A stretch of DNA of 64,000 nt from Acidobacteriaceae bacterium (GTDB lineage: Bacteria; Acidobacteriota; Terriglobia; Terriglobales; Acidobacteriaceae): the NCBI GenBank assembly GCA_027449545.1, contig DAIDLI010000221.1, positions 19,054 through 83,053 on the forward strand, given 5' to 3'. Made by a program: the position numbers and the translations under genes. Below, piece by piece: positions 53,401-61,891 of the stretch; within the stretch, counting starts at the first letter, position 1; each line of letters begins with the position of its first letter. The notes under the pieces are model-generated. The model ran no database searches, was not told the DNA's origin, and worked only from the letters and a program-made list of their open reading frames with translations.

Positions 53401-53910
53401 ATTTGCGCCCTTACGGAGGTAAGAGCCCGGGACAGGAATGGTCAGGTCCGCGGGGGCAAGCGTTGACTGAAATGTATCGTCCGAGTCTCCCATATGGGCT
53501 TCCAGAGGAGAGTCGAGGTAGAAGCTGCCACACTTGCTATTGACGCAGATATGGACGATGGGAAGGCTGCGGCTCTCGATCAAAAAAGCGGCGTGCATGC
53601 GATACGCGGAGGCAGGGCTGCTAGCGAGCGAGAAGCGAATAGTGCGGGGCGCGGCGGCAACGGCGGGATTGGCCTTCGCCTCACTGGCAAGGGCCGGCTG
53701 CACCCCGTACCATTCCCGCGCAAAATTTGGGCTGCTGGCATCGGCTACCACGGGAGCCTTCGGCACGCCACCCGCAAACTCATTCGAAGCTCCATCGAAG
53801 ACGCCCAAACGGAAGACTGTGTTCTTGCCGGATACTGTCTGTGCGTATGCGAATGAAGCCAAGCCACAGAAAAGAATTGCGATAATCAGGCGTGCTGTGC
53901 TCTTCACCAT
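50425..53910 (-). CDS. GH38 alpha-mannosidase with N-terminal PL4-type carbohydrate-binding domain
   Basis: The 1161-residue exported enzyme has a signal peptide (1-23). Residues 30-200 look like the C-terminal jelly-roll module of rhamnogalacturonan lyase PL4 (FRLGVFDGASNEFAGG ... REWYGVQPALA ... TLTYDAVELD). Residues 300-650 form the GH38 barrel with the zinc motif PHIHLDVGY (His312, His314, Asp316) and the nucleophile-like Asp of ADVPSYSWSY. The C-terminal 500 residues are the usual beta-rich GH38 domains. GH38 hydrolyses alpha-mannose linkages by retention. Most bacterial members are cytoplasmic, so an exported one with a binding module is notable. Confidence 0.92.
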   Translation of the reverse strand: MVKSTARLIIAILFCGLASFAYAQTVSGKNTVFRLGVFDGASNEFAGGVPKAPVVADASSPNFAREWYGVQPALASEAKANPAVAAAPRTIRFSLASSPASAYRMHAAFLIESRSLPIVHICVNSKCGSFYLDSPLEAHMGDSDDTFQSTLAPADLTIPVPGSYLRKGANSITFQMIKEKGDPVPDSTLTYDAVELDAAPSSKSHPASSAAIQPTVFFVGQSASLREIVDVFVRSQSGFRRAGSIQLSVGGKQYRAELRGDTDFGQQRARFEVPEFAANTPAGMKWKIGGRTFHAQQQLDPQKKWTLLLVPHIHLDVGYSDYQPKVAAIQDRAMDEAMEFAARVPGFCYSVDGAWDLAQFMQTRSPSDQQRAITDMRSGKLFVPAEYANLLTGFPTAETLIRSLYASANFSREHGTPFNYADIADVPSYSWSYASVLADAGIKYLVAGPNGHLTRGPSDIQGRLNENSPFWWIGPDGNKVLFWYGRHYWEGGILFGVPPLVNAGRATVPIFLKTYERPSYKANAVILFGTQQENTDLFPQQAQLAGEWNREFAYPRIQYSGFAAALKTIAAQFGGKFPTVSGDGGPYWEDGIASNARLAAQERQNESRAPSAEKLATLTGIVNPRLTADKNTLDRMWTDMVLMDEHTWTSHDSWSDPSSDESEHQSKIKQMYAADARQAADYVARNSMADLANAIPAGRNSLIVFNLLNWKRTAVVRFDLPKGREIVDSSSGAVVPVAIVQSSTKLTKAQFLAADVPAFGYKVYKLRATKNAAPAAPAPVQTTTLQNRFYRIELDPASGAVRSIYDKQLGRELVDQQSPYRFGQYLYVSGGDHRPNTLLQYRTIELLPKLTVDGAHSGRLISVTHEPYGWVARMQSTDTNTPAVTTELRLFDHQKKIEFIEDIAKKAVRTREAVYFAFPFAMDHPQFDYEIQNGVVNPAKNMYPGAGHEWFSVQHWVSVEQNGVSGTVMPLDASLVTLGDIYRGAWPKQFGVRRGTIFSYAMNNYWSTNYDASQGGNTRLRYVVTSAASTDPVALSRMGWEEATPMELDVVTRQDKAIQPAQSAASLEGSYLQLKDPALLVEDWKPAEDGKGTILRLLDLGGAERQVLVQVPRIDLAQAIQTDAVERDQHDLPLDGVHGFRVAVHPHQIVTVRLVAKAEGK

Positions 53911-54013
53911 TCCCTGCCATTTGGTTCGACGCAGCCACCCTGCCGGGTGACTGCGTGTTCATGAAGCGACGTTCCAGGATCTGGATGCATGCGAGACTCG
54001 CGTTCCGCTCGTC

Positions 54014-55318
54014 TCAATGCACTTGCGATTCGCCCTGCCCTACTGCATGGGGCGCCGGAATATCGAATATCCCGGCAAAGGCCGCACTGCAATCCCAGGA
54101 GTAGAGTTTTGCGTCGGGGGTGCGAGCGGCGGGATCATTCGGTGTCCAGTTGTTCCACATCACAGCGGCGCGATTGCGGTTGGTCCATGCGGCGGCGACG
54201 TTGGCGCGCGCCCACGCGAGATGACGCTGCTTGAGAACTCCGTGGCGGAGTGCGTATCCCACCCCGCGGAGAGCGATGCCGTTGTAACCGCTATCGTTCT
54301 TTCCACCCTGGCGATAATTCGGGAGGATGTTGTAGCCCTCGTAGGTTCCTACATAGGGGTAATTGGGATTATTGGAGTTATACATCAGCCAGTTCGCGAT
54401 GTACTCGGCCTTACGACGATCGTGCTCGCGGGTAGCCGCCTGAATGGCAATTCCGTAGTTATAGGTGTAGTCGGAGTGACCATGGGTGGCGTCGTAGATT
54501 TTGGCGCAGGTCAAGCCTGGAGCTCCGTTGCATACGCCTCCGCCCACGCTGGTGGTGTAGAGGTTCGCCATCGCCCACTGGTAGACCTTGTCAGCCCTGG
54601 TCTTGAATTCCGGGTCGCGCGTGATGTCATAAAGCATATTGCCCGCAATGACAAAGGTGAAGTTGACAGGAGAATCCAGCACCGGCTTCCAGTTCTTCCC
54701 GTGCGGCTGGGATTGGATCAAGCCTGACTGCCCGTCACCCAAGCCACCCGGGGCCTGAGCGCGGTTCCAAACTGTGTTGAAGTTCATCTTCGCCGCAGTC
54801 AGCCAGTTGGGATCGCGCGTAATGCGATAGGCGCGCGAGAATGCCATCACGCCCCAGTTGAGATCATCGTTGAAGTTGTCATGCGACCAGTCGAGCGGAC
54901 CGCCGGGCCCTTTAAAGCCAGGGGACATGTTGGCTACGAAACCCTTGCAGAGTTGCTCGATTTCATCCCTATATTTGGGAAGATCGGCGGCATCATGGAT
55001 CCGGGCCCAGTCATAGCCGTCTTCGGCTGCCTCAATCTCCTCGACCTCTTCCCACCAGCAGCTTCTGCAGAAGCCGGTTCCGCCTTGCTGGTCGGCGAAC
55101 ACCGAACCGCCCGCGGCTCCCTTGACGTAGAAGTCACGATTGAATCCGGTCCAGGCGCGGTAGGTGTCGTACGCGTCCCAGGGGCGCGGCTTTCTCACAT
55201 GCATTCCGCTCTCGCCTTGCGCCGATGCTTGCGGGGTTCCCAAGAGACAACCTGTTACGGCGATGAAGAGGCTCAGGACACATACTCGCTTCAGCTTCGA
55301 TTGGACCAGCATTTTCAT
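54014..55318 (-). CDS. GH76 endo-alpha-1,6-mannanase, first copy
   Basis: The 434-residue secreted protein (signal peptide 1-33, ending ASAQG) is an (alpha/alpha)6 barrel of GH76 with the tandem aspartates in HDNFNDDLNW (Asp151, Asp152) that act as nucleophile and acid/base. Further family features are YDWARIHDA, FNTVWNRAQ, LDSPVNFTFVIAG and the GYNGIALRGVGYALRHG helix. GH76 cuts the alpha-1,6-mannan backbone of yeast and other fungal walls. It is a paralogue of the gene at 56568-57944, separated from it by the propeller gene. Confidence 0.92.
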   Translation of the reverse strand: MKMLVQSKLKRVCVLSLFIAVTGCLLGTPQASAQGESGMHVRKPRPWDAYDTYRAWTGFNRDFYVKGAAGGSVFADQQGGTGFCRSCWWEEVEEIEAAEDGYDWARIHDAADLPKYRDEIEQLCKGFVANMSPGFKGPGGPLDWSHDNFNDDLNWGVMAFSRAYRITRDPNWLTAAKMNFNTVWNRAQAPGGLGDGQSGLIQSQPHGKNWKPVLDSPVNFTFVIAGNMLYDITRDPEFKTRADKVYQWAMANLYTTSVGGGVCNGAPGLTCAKIYDATHGHSDYTYNYGIAIQAATREHDRRKAEYIANWLMYNSNNPNYPYVGTYEGYNILPNYRQGGKNDSGYNGIALRGVGYALRHGVLKQRHLAWARANVAAAWTNRNRAAVMWNNWTPNDPAARTPDAKLYSWDCSAAFAGIFDIPAPHAVGQGESQVH

Positions 55319-55418
55319 TTTTCCTCCATCATCCAGAAGTTGATTGCGGTGGATCCTTCCCGCGCAAAGGCGGGTATTATCCTGGATTTATTCCGTCAGG
55401 CAGCTGGACGCCAGCCCC

Positions 55419-56543
55419 TCATCCGGGGGTATGGACTGTTTCGGCATGTACAGGAACTCCATCACTCTTTTTATCTCGTGGCGGAGGAAGCATTCTGATA
55501 TGCGCGGGCATGTTGCGATCCACAGTCAGAACATCCCGGTCTTCGTGCAGCTCCGTTACGTGTATCACCGTGCGCCTTCGCCACAGGGGATCGCCGGGCT
55601 TGGCATCAGCTCCGCTCTGCGGTGTGAAATAGAAGAGCCATGCGTGGTCGGCAGCATCTACGACCACGTCCGGATGCGCCCCTTGCGCTCGATCCGTAGG
55701 TCGAAGTCCGGGCTTCCGCAAGAGGTTGTGTGGCTGCCGCTTCCACGTGGTCAGATTGGTCGAGCGAAACACGGCCAGCCCGTTCCAGGCATCCTCAATC
55801 ATCCAGTAAGAGCCACGCCACTGAAAGACTACGGGACCCTCTCCGGGGGAAGTGATTGCGATGCCCTTGGGCGTCCAATGCACCAGGTCATTTGAATCGC
55901 TGAAGTAGATTTTGCCGTTGTCCGCGGCGTTCTTGTACCACATCCGCCAGTCGCCATCAGGCAATTGAAACAGACATGGATCAATGACCCTATCTCCGCT
56001 GAGATTTGCATAGCCCTGCGGCTTCCAATGCATCAGGTCGCTGCTGGTGAGGTGCAGGATTCTGCGGGTCCCGCTCCAGTTCGTATAGGTTCCGGGCACC
56101 ACCGTAAGGAATATGTGATAAGTTCCCTGGAACCTGATGACATCTGGAGCCCAGAATGTGTAATCGGGCTTTCCAAAGGGAATATCGGCAGTGCCGACAT
56201 AGCGCCAATGCGCTCCGCCATCTTTAGATTCGGCAATGCCGATTTTTGTGCCATATTCCCAGCTCACGCCGCTCAGTTTTGTCTCATCCGCACGCCGGCT
56301 GGTGTAGAGCATCCACCATGCTTTTCGCGCTCGGTTCCAAACTACGACCGGATCTGCCGCTCCATCATGTATTGGATCGCGATAGAGGGCCACGGGGGCA
56401 GTCTGCCCGGCAAATGAGGAGATTGCGGAGGAACTGCCTGCGGGGGGGCGGCTTGCCGCTGGCCGCGGGCCTTCTTTTCGGACCGCGGCCGACACACACA
56501 CGCTTCCGCATGCAAGAAGCCATGCTATGAAGACAATCCTCAT
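55419..56543 (-). CDS. Secreted GH43-like five-bladed beta-propeller protein
   Basis: The 374-residue product has a signal peptide (MRIVFIAWLLACGSVCVSA) and repeated blade motifs: DPIHDGAADPVVVWN, FWAPDVIRFQGTYHIFL, VIDPCLFQLPDGDWRMWY, EGPVVFQWRGSYWMIEDAW and HPDVVVDAADHAWLFYF. The Asp and Glu placements match the GH43/GH117/GH130-like clan of five-bladed glycosidases, but I cannot fix a family. ATG 56543 has GGAGG 5 nt upstream and starts the signal peptide. Placed between two GH76 mannanase genes, it probably trims side chains or disaccharides of the same polymer. Confidence 0.82.
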   Translation of the reverse strand: MRIVFIAWLLACGSVCVSAAVRKEGPRPAASRPPAGSSSAISSFAGQTAPVALYRDPIHDGAADPVVVWNRARKAWWMLYTSRRADETKLSGVSWEYGTKIGIAESKDGGAHWRYVGTADIPFGKPDYTFWAPDVIRFQGTYHIFLTVVPGTYTNWSGTRRILHLTSSDLMHWKPQGYANLSGDRVIDPCLFQLPDGDWRMWYKNAADNGKIYFSDSNDLVHWTPKGIAITSPGEGPVVFQWRGSYWMIEDAWNGLAVFRSTNLTTWKRQPHNLLRKPGLRPTDRAQGAHPDVVVDAADHAWLFYFTPQSGADAKPGDPLWRRRTVIHVTELHEDRDVLTVDRNMPAHIRMLPPPRDKKSDGVPVHAETVHTPG

Positions 56544-56567
56544 TGCCACCTCCATTCCGACAGGCCG

Positions 56568-57944
56568 CTACTGCGGATATCCGCCGGGAGCGGGAACGTC
56601 GAGCAGGCCTGCCAGGGCCGCGCTGTCGCCCCACGAGTACTGATCTCCGGTAGTTGGCGAGACCCAGTTCGCCCAAGTCACGTTGTTGGAATTCCTTTGG
56701 TTCCAGGCGGCCTGCACGTTGGCCTGCGCCCACGCCTGTGATGTGGCATTTAGAGCGCTTCGACTGAGGCCAAAGGCAACGCCACGCAGCGCGATGCCGT
56801 TATACCCCGCGTCGTTGGAGTTGTTGTTGTCGGTGCTTCCGGACCAGTTCGGCAGAATATTGTAGTTTGTTCCACCGTAGCTATAGGTTCCGGCATAGGG
56901 GTAAGTGGAGTTGTTCATGTTGTACATCAGATAGTTCGTGATGTACTGGGCGACAGTATTGTTCCCGTAGCGCACATTGGACTGGACGGCGATGCCGTAA
57001 TTGTAGGCAAAGTCGGTGGGTCCAATTCCCGTGGTGGGGAAGCATGCCGGGTTTGTCCCCGAGGTACATGCAAATACGCCGGTATTGTAGGCCGTGTTAT
57101 TTGCATCACGAATTTTGCCACAGGTGAGGCTGGTGTGCCCGGTGCATGGGCCGCCATTATTCGCTGAAGTGGTATAGAGGTTGGCCATCGCCCATGCATA
57201 CACCTCGTCCGCTTCGGTCTTGTAGGTGCTGTTTCCGGTATTGTCCCAGAGCAGGTAGCCTGCTATCACGAAGCCAAAGTTCGCGGGAGCATCGAGGTTC
57301 GGGGACCAATTTTTTGGGTTGTTCTTGGGAGTTACTCCTGAAGGCGGCTGCGCTTGAGCGAGTCCAACCTCTTTGACTCCATTGACGGTGACGACTTCCG
57401 CCTGAGCACGGTTCCAGATGGTGTTGAAGTTTTCTTCGGCTGCGCTCAGGAAGGTCTGATCTTTCGTAATTTGATAAGCACGCGTAAAGGCGGCGGCGGC
57501 CCATGCCAGATCATCGTTAAAGCGATCGCCAGACCAGTCGTATCCACCCTTGGAGCCAATCCACTTGGAGGGCATATTGTCGATGAATCCGGTGCAGAGG
57601 GCCGTAATCTCGTTCACATAAGCAGAGTGATCGTGGGTGGGGTAGTTGTTGTAGGAGTAGTAGTAAGCGTCGTCCGCATCTTCGATCTCTTCGGCTTCTT
57701 CCCAGAAGCTGGACCAACTGGAGCCGCCTACCTTGACGGACTCTTCGGTGAAGATTTGTCCGCCGTTTGCTCCTGGAGCGTAGAAGTCACCATTGAATCC
57801 GACCCAGGCCTGGTAGGAATCGGAGCCAGACCAGGTGGGGGTTTGCGCAGATGCGATGCTGGGTGCGCAGAAGATCAAGACAACGGCGGCCGCGACCGAC
57901 AGGCGCCACTCAGAGCAAATTCCCTTCAAGAAAAACGTCCTCAT
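56568..57944 (-). CDS. GH76 endo-alpha-1,6-mannanase, second copy
   Basis: The 458-residue secreted protein (signal peptide 1-33, ending SIASAQ) repeats the domain plan of the copy at 54014-55318. The catalytic aspartates are in GDRFNDDLAW (Asp144, Asp145), with FNTIWNRAQ, LDAPANFGFVIAG and AGYNGIALRGVAFGLSRS conserved. It differs by longer loops (residues 95-105 and 250-300) with extra Tyr/Asn-rich segments, which suggests divergence in substrate specificity. It is read 24 nt before the propeller gene and is likely first in that group. Confidence 0.92.
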   Translation of the reverse strand: MRTFFLKGICSEWRLSVAAAVVLIFCAPSIASAQTPTWSGSDSYQAWVGFNGDFYAPGANGGQIFTEESVKVGGSSWSSFWEEAEEIEDADDAYYYSYNNYPTHDHSAYVNEITALCTGFIDNMPSKWIGSKGGYDWSGDRFNDDLAWAAAAFTRAYQITKDQTFLSAAEENFNTIWNRAQAEVVTVNGVKEVGLAQAQPPSGVTPKNNPKNWSPNLDAPANFGFVIAGYLLWDNTGNSTYKTEADEVYAWAMANLYTTSANNGGPCTGHTSLTCGKIRDANNTAYNTGVFACTSGTNPACFPTTGIGPTDFAYNYGIAVQSNVRYGNNTVAQYITNYLMYNMNNSTYPYAGTYSYGGTNYNILPNWSGSTDNNNSNDAGYNGIALRGVAFGLSRSALNATSQAWAQANVQAAWNQRNSNNVTWANWVSPTTGDQYSWGDSAALAGLLDVPAPGGYPQ

Positions 57945-58244
57945 GACCTCTCCTTGATTCGAATAGTTGCTGCTGGCATTACGCCTGTATGCGCAGAATT
58001 GAAGTGGAGCCGGCGTCTTCAGGAGCGCCCTGGTGGGTTCCGTGGAGAGCAGGCCCTTTCAGAAGGTAGAGCGGCCTGCCTGCCCGGGACCGCCACGGAA
58101 GGCGCCCGAGCAAGAGCAGGCAACAAGGATGTCAAAGAAATGGGCGCAGGGTTGCTTGCCGCAATACCAGCGCAAAGCAGGTTAGCCTGATGCCGCGCTG
58201 CGGAGGTCGATTGCCGGTAGGGCACGACCTCCGCAGCACGAGGA
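57945..58244. other. 300-bp spacer between GH76 and TonB receptor
   Basis: No gene-like frame is present. The end next to the receptor holds the receptor's terminator hairpin (58197-58237). The end next to GH76 must hold that gene's leader, including CGAATAG and short AT patches near 57955-57985, in which I cannot place promoter boxes with confidence. Confidence 0.5.
58197..58237. terminator. 13-bp perfect hairpin after the second TonB receptor
   Basis: GCTGCGGAGGTCG (58197-58209) pairs with CGACCTCCGCAGC (58225-58237) around a 15-nt loop, 8 nt past the stop of the receptor gene on the minus strand. Confidence 0.7.
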
Positions 58245-59450
58245 TCAGAAATTGAATTTGAGGGACGCCTCCCCTTCACGTGCTTCCTTGGCACCTGTAA
58301 TCATGCCAAAGTTTCCGGTGCCGTAGTTCATATCGGGCCCGTTGGGGTTGGTGTGGTTGAGTGCGTTGAAGAACTCGATGCGAAGCTGGAAGTTGCTGCT
58401 CTCCGTGATCGGGAAGGTCTTGTAGCCCGCCATATTGAAGACGATGACTCCCGGAGTCATCGCGGTTCCATTGCGGACATTGCCGAAATAGCCAGGAGCA
58501 GGCTGCGCAAAGGGAGTGGTGTCAAACCACTTATCGCCAGTGTTTCTCCACTTTCTGGGATAGGAGACGAGCCCCGTCAGATTCGGCCTGCTTGCCAAGC
58601 CGCTGTGCGGAGCATTGAGTCCGAAGGTGGCGGAATTGCCGGTCTGGATGGTGGTCATGTCGGAGTACTGCCATCCGCCAAGAATCGCGCGCTTCCAATA
58701 GGAGGAAGACTTGAAGGTGGGGAGATAGTAAATCAGACTGGTGGTAAAGACTTGCGGCACGTTGGCACCGGAGTTGCCATAAGCCAGTTGCGGAGCGTAG
58801 ACGTCTTGGAATCCCCCGTAGTTATCCAGGCCGTGGGACCAGGTATATGCGGCCGTGAGGTACAGGTTTTTCGAGGTGCGATGTTTCAAGCTAAGTTCCA
58901 GGCCTGTCCAATTGCTCTTTCCGATGTTCTGGTAGTAGGTGATGTTGGAGTAGCCTTTGTAGGGAGCAACATAGGCGGCCGCGACGGTCCCGGTGTTCAG
59001 GGCCGGGTCGAAGTCATAATTGACGCCGTTTGCCGTCGCAGTGCCGGGCTGATTGATATTGAGCTGGGTTGCGCCTGCGCCCATCACGCTCCCAGCGCCG
59101 GCGATCGACGCGAACCAGTTGGTTCCGAACTGCTGCTGCAGGCTCAGGCTGAAGGTTTGGATGTGGGTGGCGCGGTAGTTGCTGATGTCTTCGCCGCTTA
59201 CCGGAAATGCCGTCATCGGGGCCGCTGCTGCGCCCACGGGGCTGGTGAAGTTGGCGTCCACCAGGTTGACGGACTGAATGACAGGGTAGGAGAGGCAGCC
59301 ACCGCCATCGCACCCCTGGCCTGCCGTTGCGTAGTAAGTGAGTCCCCAACCGCCGCGCAGAGAGGTGCGGCCGTTGCCGTATACATCCCACGCAAAGCCG
59401 AAGACCGGAGACCAGTAGAAGCGATGCGAGTTGCTGAGGTTGATCGGCAC
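58245..59450 (-). pseudogene. C-terminal part of frameshifted Oar-like TonB-dependent receptor
   Basis: This 401-residue frame (first possible start GTG 59450, no ribosome-binding site) is the barrel half of the receptor whose N-terminal part is encoded at 59479-61686. It continues with the last barrel strands (LSNSHRFYWSPVFGFAWDVY, SLKHRTSKNLYLTAAYTWSH) and ends with the outer-membrane terminal pattern GEASLKFNF. It is not a gene of its own: by removing one base from the six-G run at 59520-59525 the two frames fuse without loss of residues. Confidence 0.85.
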
Positions 59451-59478
59451 ACCGTGCAGGCCATTCTGGATGAGGCCA

Positions 59479-61686
59479 TTAGCCTCGTCGTAGGTGGAGG
59501 TCGGAGTAATGACGCCCTTGGGGGGAAACGATCGGCGCGTTGACGGGATTGTATGCCGCCGGATTGAAGTCGGTGATGTAACCGACCTGCTCCGAGGGCC
59601 AGGGCATATAGCTGAAGCGAAGACCTCCCGAGAGGGTAAGCTTGCGGGCTACCTTCCACTGATCCTGGAAGTAGGGCGAGGCGATCTTGTAGTGGTCATA
59701 GATGCGCTCGCCCGTATTGCCCTGGCCAAAACCGGCCGCAGTGCCTAGCAGGTAATCGGCCATCGCGTTGCCCGTAGCATAGCCGTCGAAGTTCCAGAAA
59801 CCCTGGGGCGTGCTTGGCCAAGACCAGTGCCTTTCAGTGCCGAAGAACATGGTGAAGCCTGCTTGCAGGAAGTGCTTGCCGCGCAACCAGCTCCAGTCGT
59901 CGGTGACGGTGTCATGCAGCTCGGTGGCTCGAGGAACGATAAAGCTGGACCCGGTGCCAAACTTACCCCAACCTTGGCTAAAGGTCACGCTGGGGAGATA
60001 GTTCATCAGGTAGGCTCCGGTATAGGGCAGGGTCTGCTGAAAGCCGGGGACCTGGTTGAGAAGATGAATACCGCCGAAGTCGTGCGTGCCGTCAAAGATT
60101 CCAAGGGCAACGCTGGTTTGATTCGTCATTTCGGGAGACAGTATCTGGGTTAGCCTGAGCATTGCGGCCTGGTCATCGGTTTCAAACAGGTCATAGTTGG
60201 TTGCCCAGGGGGAGCCGTAGCGGGCTGCGTTGCCGCCCTTATAGTTCTGCTCTTCAACAAAATACTCGCCGGTGAGGCGGAGGTTGGGATTGATGTTGTG
60301 GTCGACCTTGGCCATAATATCCAACTGGTCAGTGGTGGCGGGGTTGGTATTCAGGTAATTGTCAAAGCCCGCGGACGGATTGTTCGGCAAGGGCACCATG
60401 GTGTTGAGGAGCGTAAGAGCATTCTGGTCTACGCGGTTGACTGGGATGACCCAGTTGCCGTTGCCGTCAGTGCCAAAGCAGGCAGCCGTCGATTTGGCAT
60501 TGCAGCTGCCGGATTTCGAGGGATCTTTCAGGAACTTTGTGCCAAAGGTGCCGGTCTGCGGGAAGAGCAGCTCGCCGTTAGGAGTCCCCTGTCCGCGCAT
60601 GGTGGGCAGCGGGCTTGCGCCGCGAGCCAGTACTCCGACGGTCTCCCTCACCCATTGCTCGTTGAGGTAGAAGAAGGTTTTCTTTTTCCCGGCATCATAA
60701 ATGTGCGGGATAAACAAGGGACCGCCCACGTCGTAGCCAAAGATGTTCCAGTGCAGAGCAGGAGGGGTGTGAGCGAAGTAGGGTGTTGCTTCGCCAGTGG
60801 TGTTGCGCAGGAACTCGAAGGCGCCGCCGTGATAGGAACTGGTCCCGCTCTTGGTCTCGACGACCATGGCGCTGGAGCCCATCAGCGAATATTGGGCGCT
60901 GAAGTTGTTTTGCAGAGCCTTGACTTCTGAAATCTCGTCGGGGTTGGGCATGATGATGTTCTCGTCATGCACGACATTCGAGGAGTTCCAGATTCCGTCC
61001 AGGTAGTAGATCACGCCGGTTTCACCGGAGCCATTGCTGCCCGTGTGGGTTCCGCCGTTCACCAGGAGGCTGTTGTTGGTGGTATAACCGCCGGTGCCCA
61101 TGGTGCCTACCGGATCGGTGTTCCGGACGCCCGGCATGAGGGAGCCGAGCTGCTCAAAGTTGCGTCCGTTCAATGGAAGTTGTTGCGCCTCCTGACCGGA
61201 CACGGTGCTGGAGATCTCGGGAGTGGTGGTCTGCACCTGAGCCTGGCTGCCGGAGACCGTCACCGTAGTGGCGGCGCCGCTCGGCTTCAAGGAGGCATGA
61301 ACGGTATAGGTGGCCATCGGCTCGAGGTAAATGTTCTTTTCGAGGTAGCTGGCGAAGCCGGGAGCGCTGACCCGCACATCGTAGTGGCCGGAGTTCAGGC
61401 CGACCTGAGCAAAGCTGCCCGTACCATTGGAGACAGTTTGGGTTATGGTCTTGGTCTCGACCTGAGTAATGGTGACCTTGGCACCGGCAACCACCGCGCC
61501 TGAGGAGTCGAGCACGCTTCCATTAATTGTGCCAGTGGTGCTGATCTGTGCATAACCTGCACGCGGGCTCATTATGGCCAACGCCGCGATCAACACGATG
61601 GTGATCCATATCGGCTTTACGGTTCGCACCCGAGCTTCTTCTTGGCCCTTGGGTTTTACTGTGCGACTTGGGATTGCAACGCTCAC
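59479..61686 (-). pseudogene. N-terminal part of frameshifted Oar-like TonB-dependent receptor (mannan-locus)
   Basis: GTG 61686 follows AAGGAGG by 6 nt. The 735-residue frame has a signal/anchor segment (ITIVLIAALAIMSPRAGYAQ), a carboxypeptidase-regulatory-like domain (about 52-135, GTINGSVLDSSGAVVAGAKV), a plug (about 160-300, LPLNGRNFEQLGSLMPGV) and the first part of the barrel, then loses frame after NAPIVSP and stops within 15 codons. With the fragment at 58245-59450 it would give a 1146-residue receptor, a normal size for this group. Either a sequencing slip, a phase-variable run or a recent inactivation explains it. The position next to the mannanases suggests mannan-oligosaccharide import. 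Confidence 0.87.
59520..59525. other. Homopolymer G6 (C6 on the coding strand) at the receptor frameshift
   Basis: The coding strand reads GTTTCCCCCCAAGGG. With one C removed, translation passes from NAPIVSP directly into KGVITPTSTYDEANG and on to the start of the downstream fragment. Confidence 0.85.
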
Positions 61687-61796
61687 TGGGTCCTCCTTGG
61701 CGCATTGAGGGTTCTCTTAGTTGTGGGTATTTCCGATGAAAGCGGTGTGCGACCTTCACTCCACCGAGAGGATTAGCTATCTTTGATCGTTCGCAC

Positions 61797-61824
61797 ATTA
61801 AAGCAATCGATTATGATCTGTCAA
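61797..61824 (-). promoter_or_regulatory. Putative sigma-70 promoter of the second TonB receptor
   Basis: On the minus strand TTGACA (61824-61819) and TTTAAT (61802-61797) are separated by 16 bp, preceded by an A/T tract (seven T on the plus strand near 61827-61833). The spacer contains the palindrome AATCGATT (61805-61812), a candidate LacI-type operator core. The start codon is 110 nt downstream. Confidence 0.6.
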
Positions 61825-61891
61825 CATTTTTTTGATGGCCCTGTAGGTTTCGCCCGCCCGAGCGAGCCTCTCAATCGAGTTCATACGTCTT

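Noticed and set aside
59405..59450. Independent start for a separate 401-residue outer-membrane protein
   Set aside because: The GTG has no ribosome-binding site or signal peptide, and the sequence continues the barrel of the upstream fragment once one base is removed from the C6 run.
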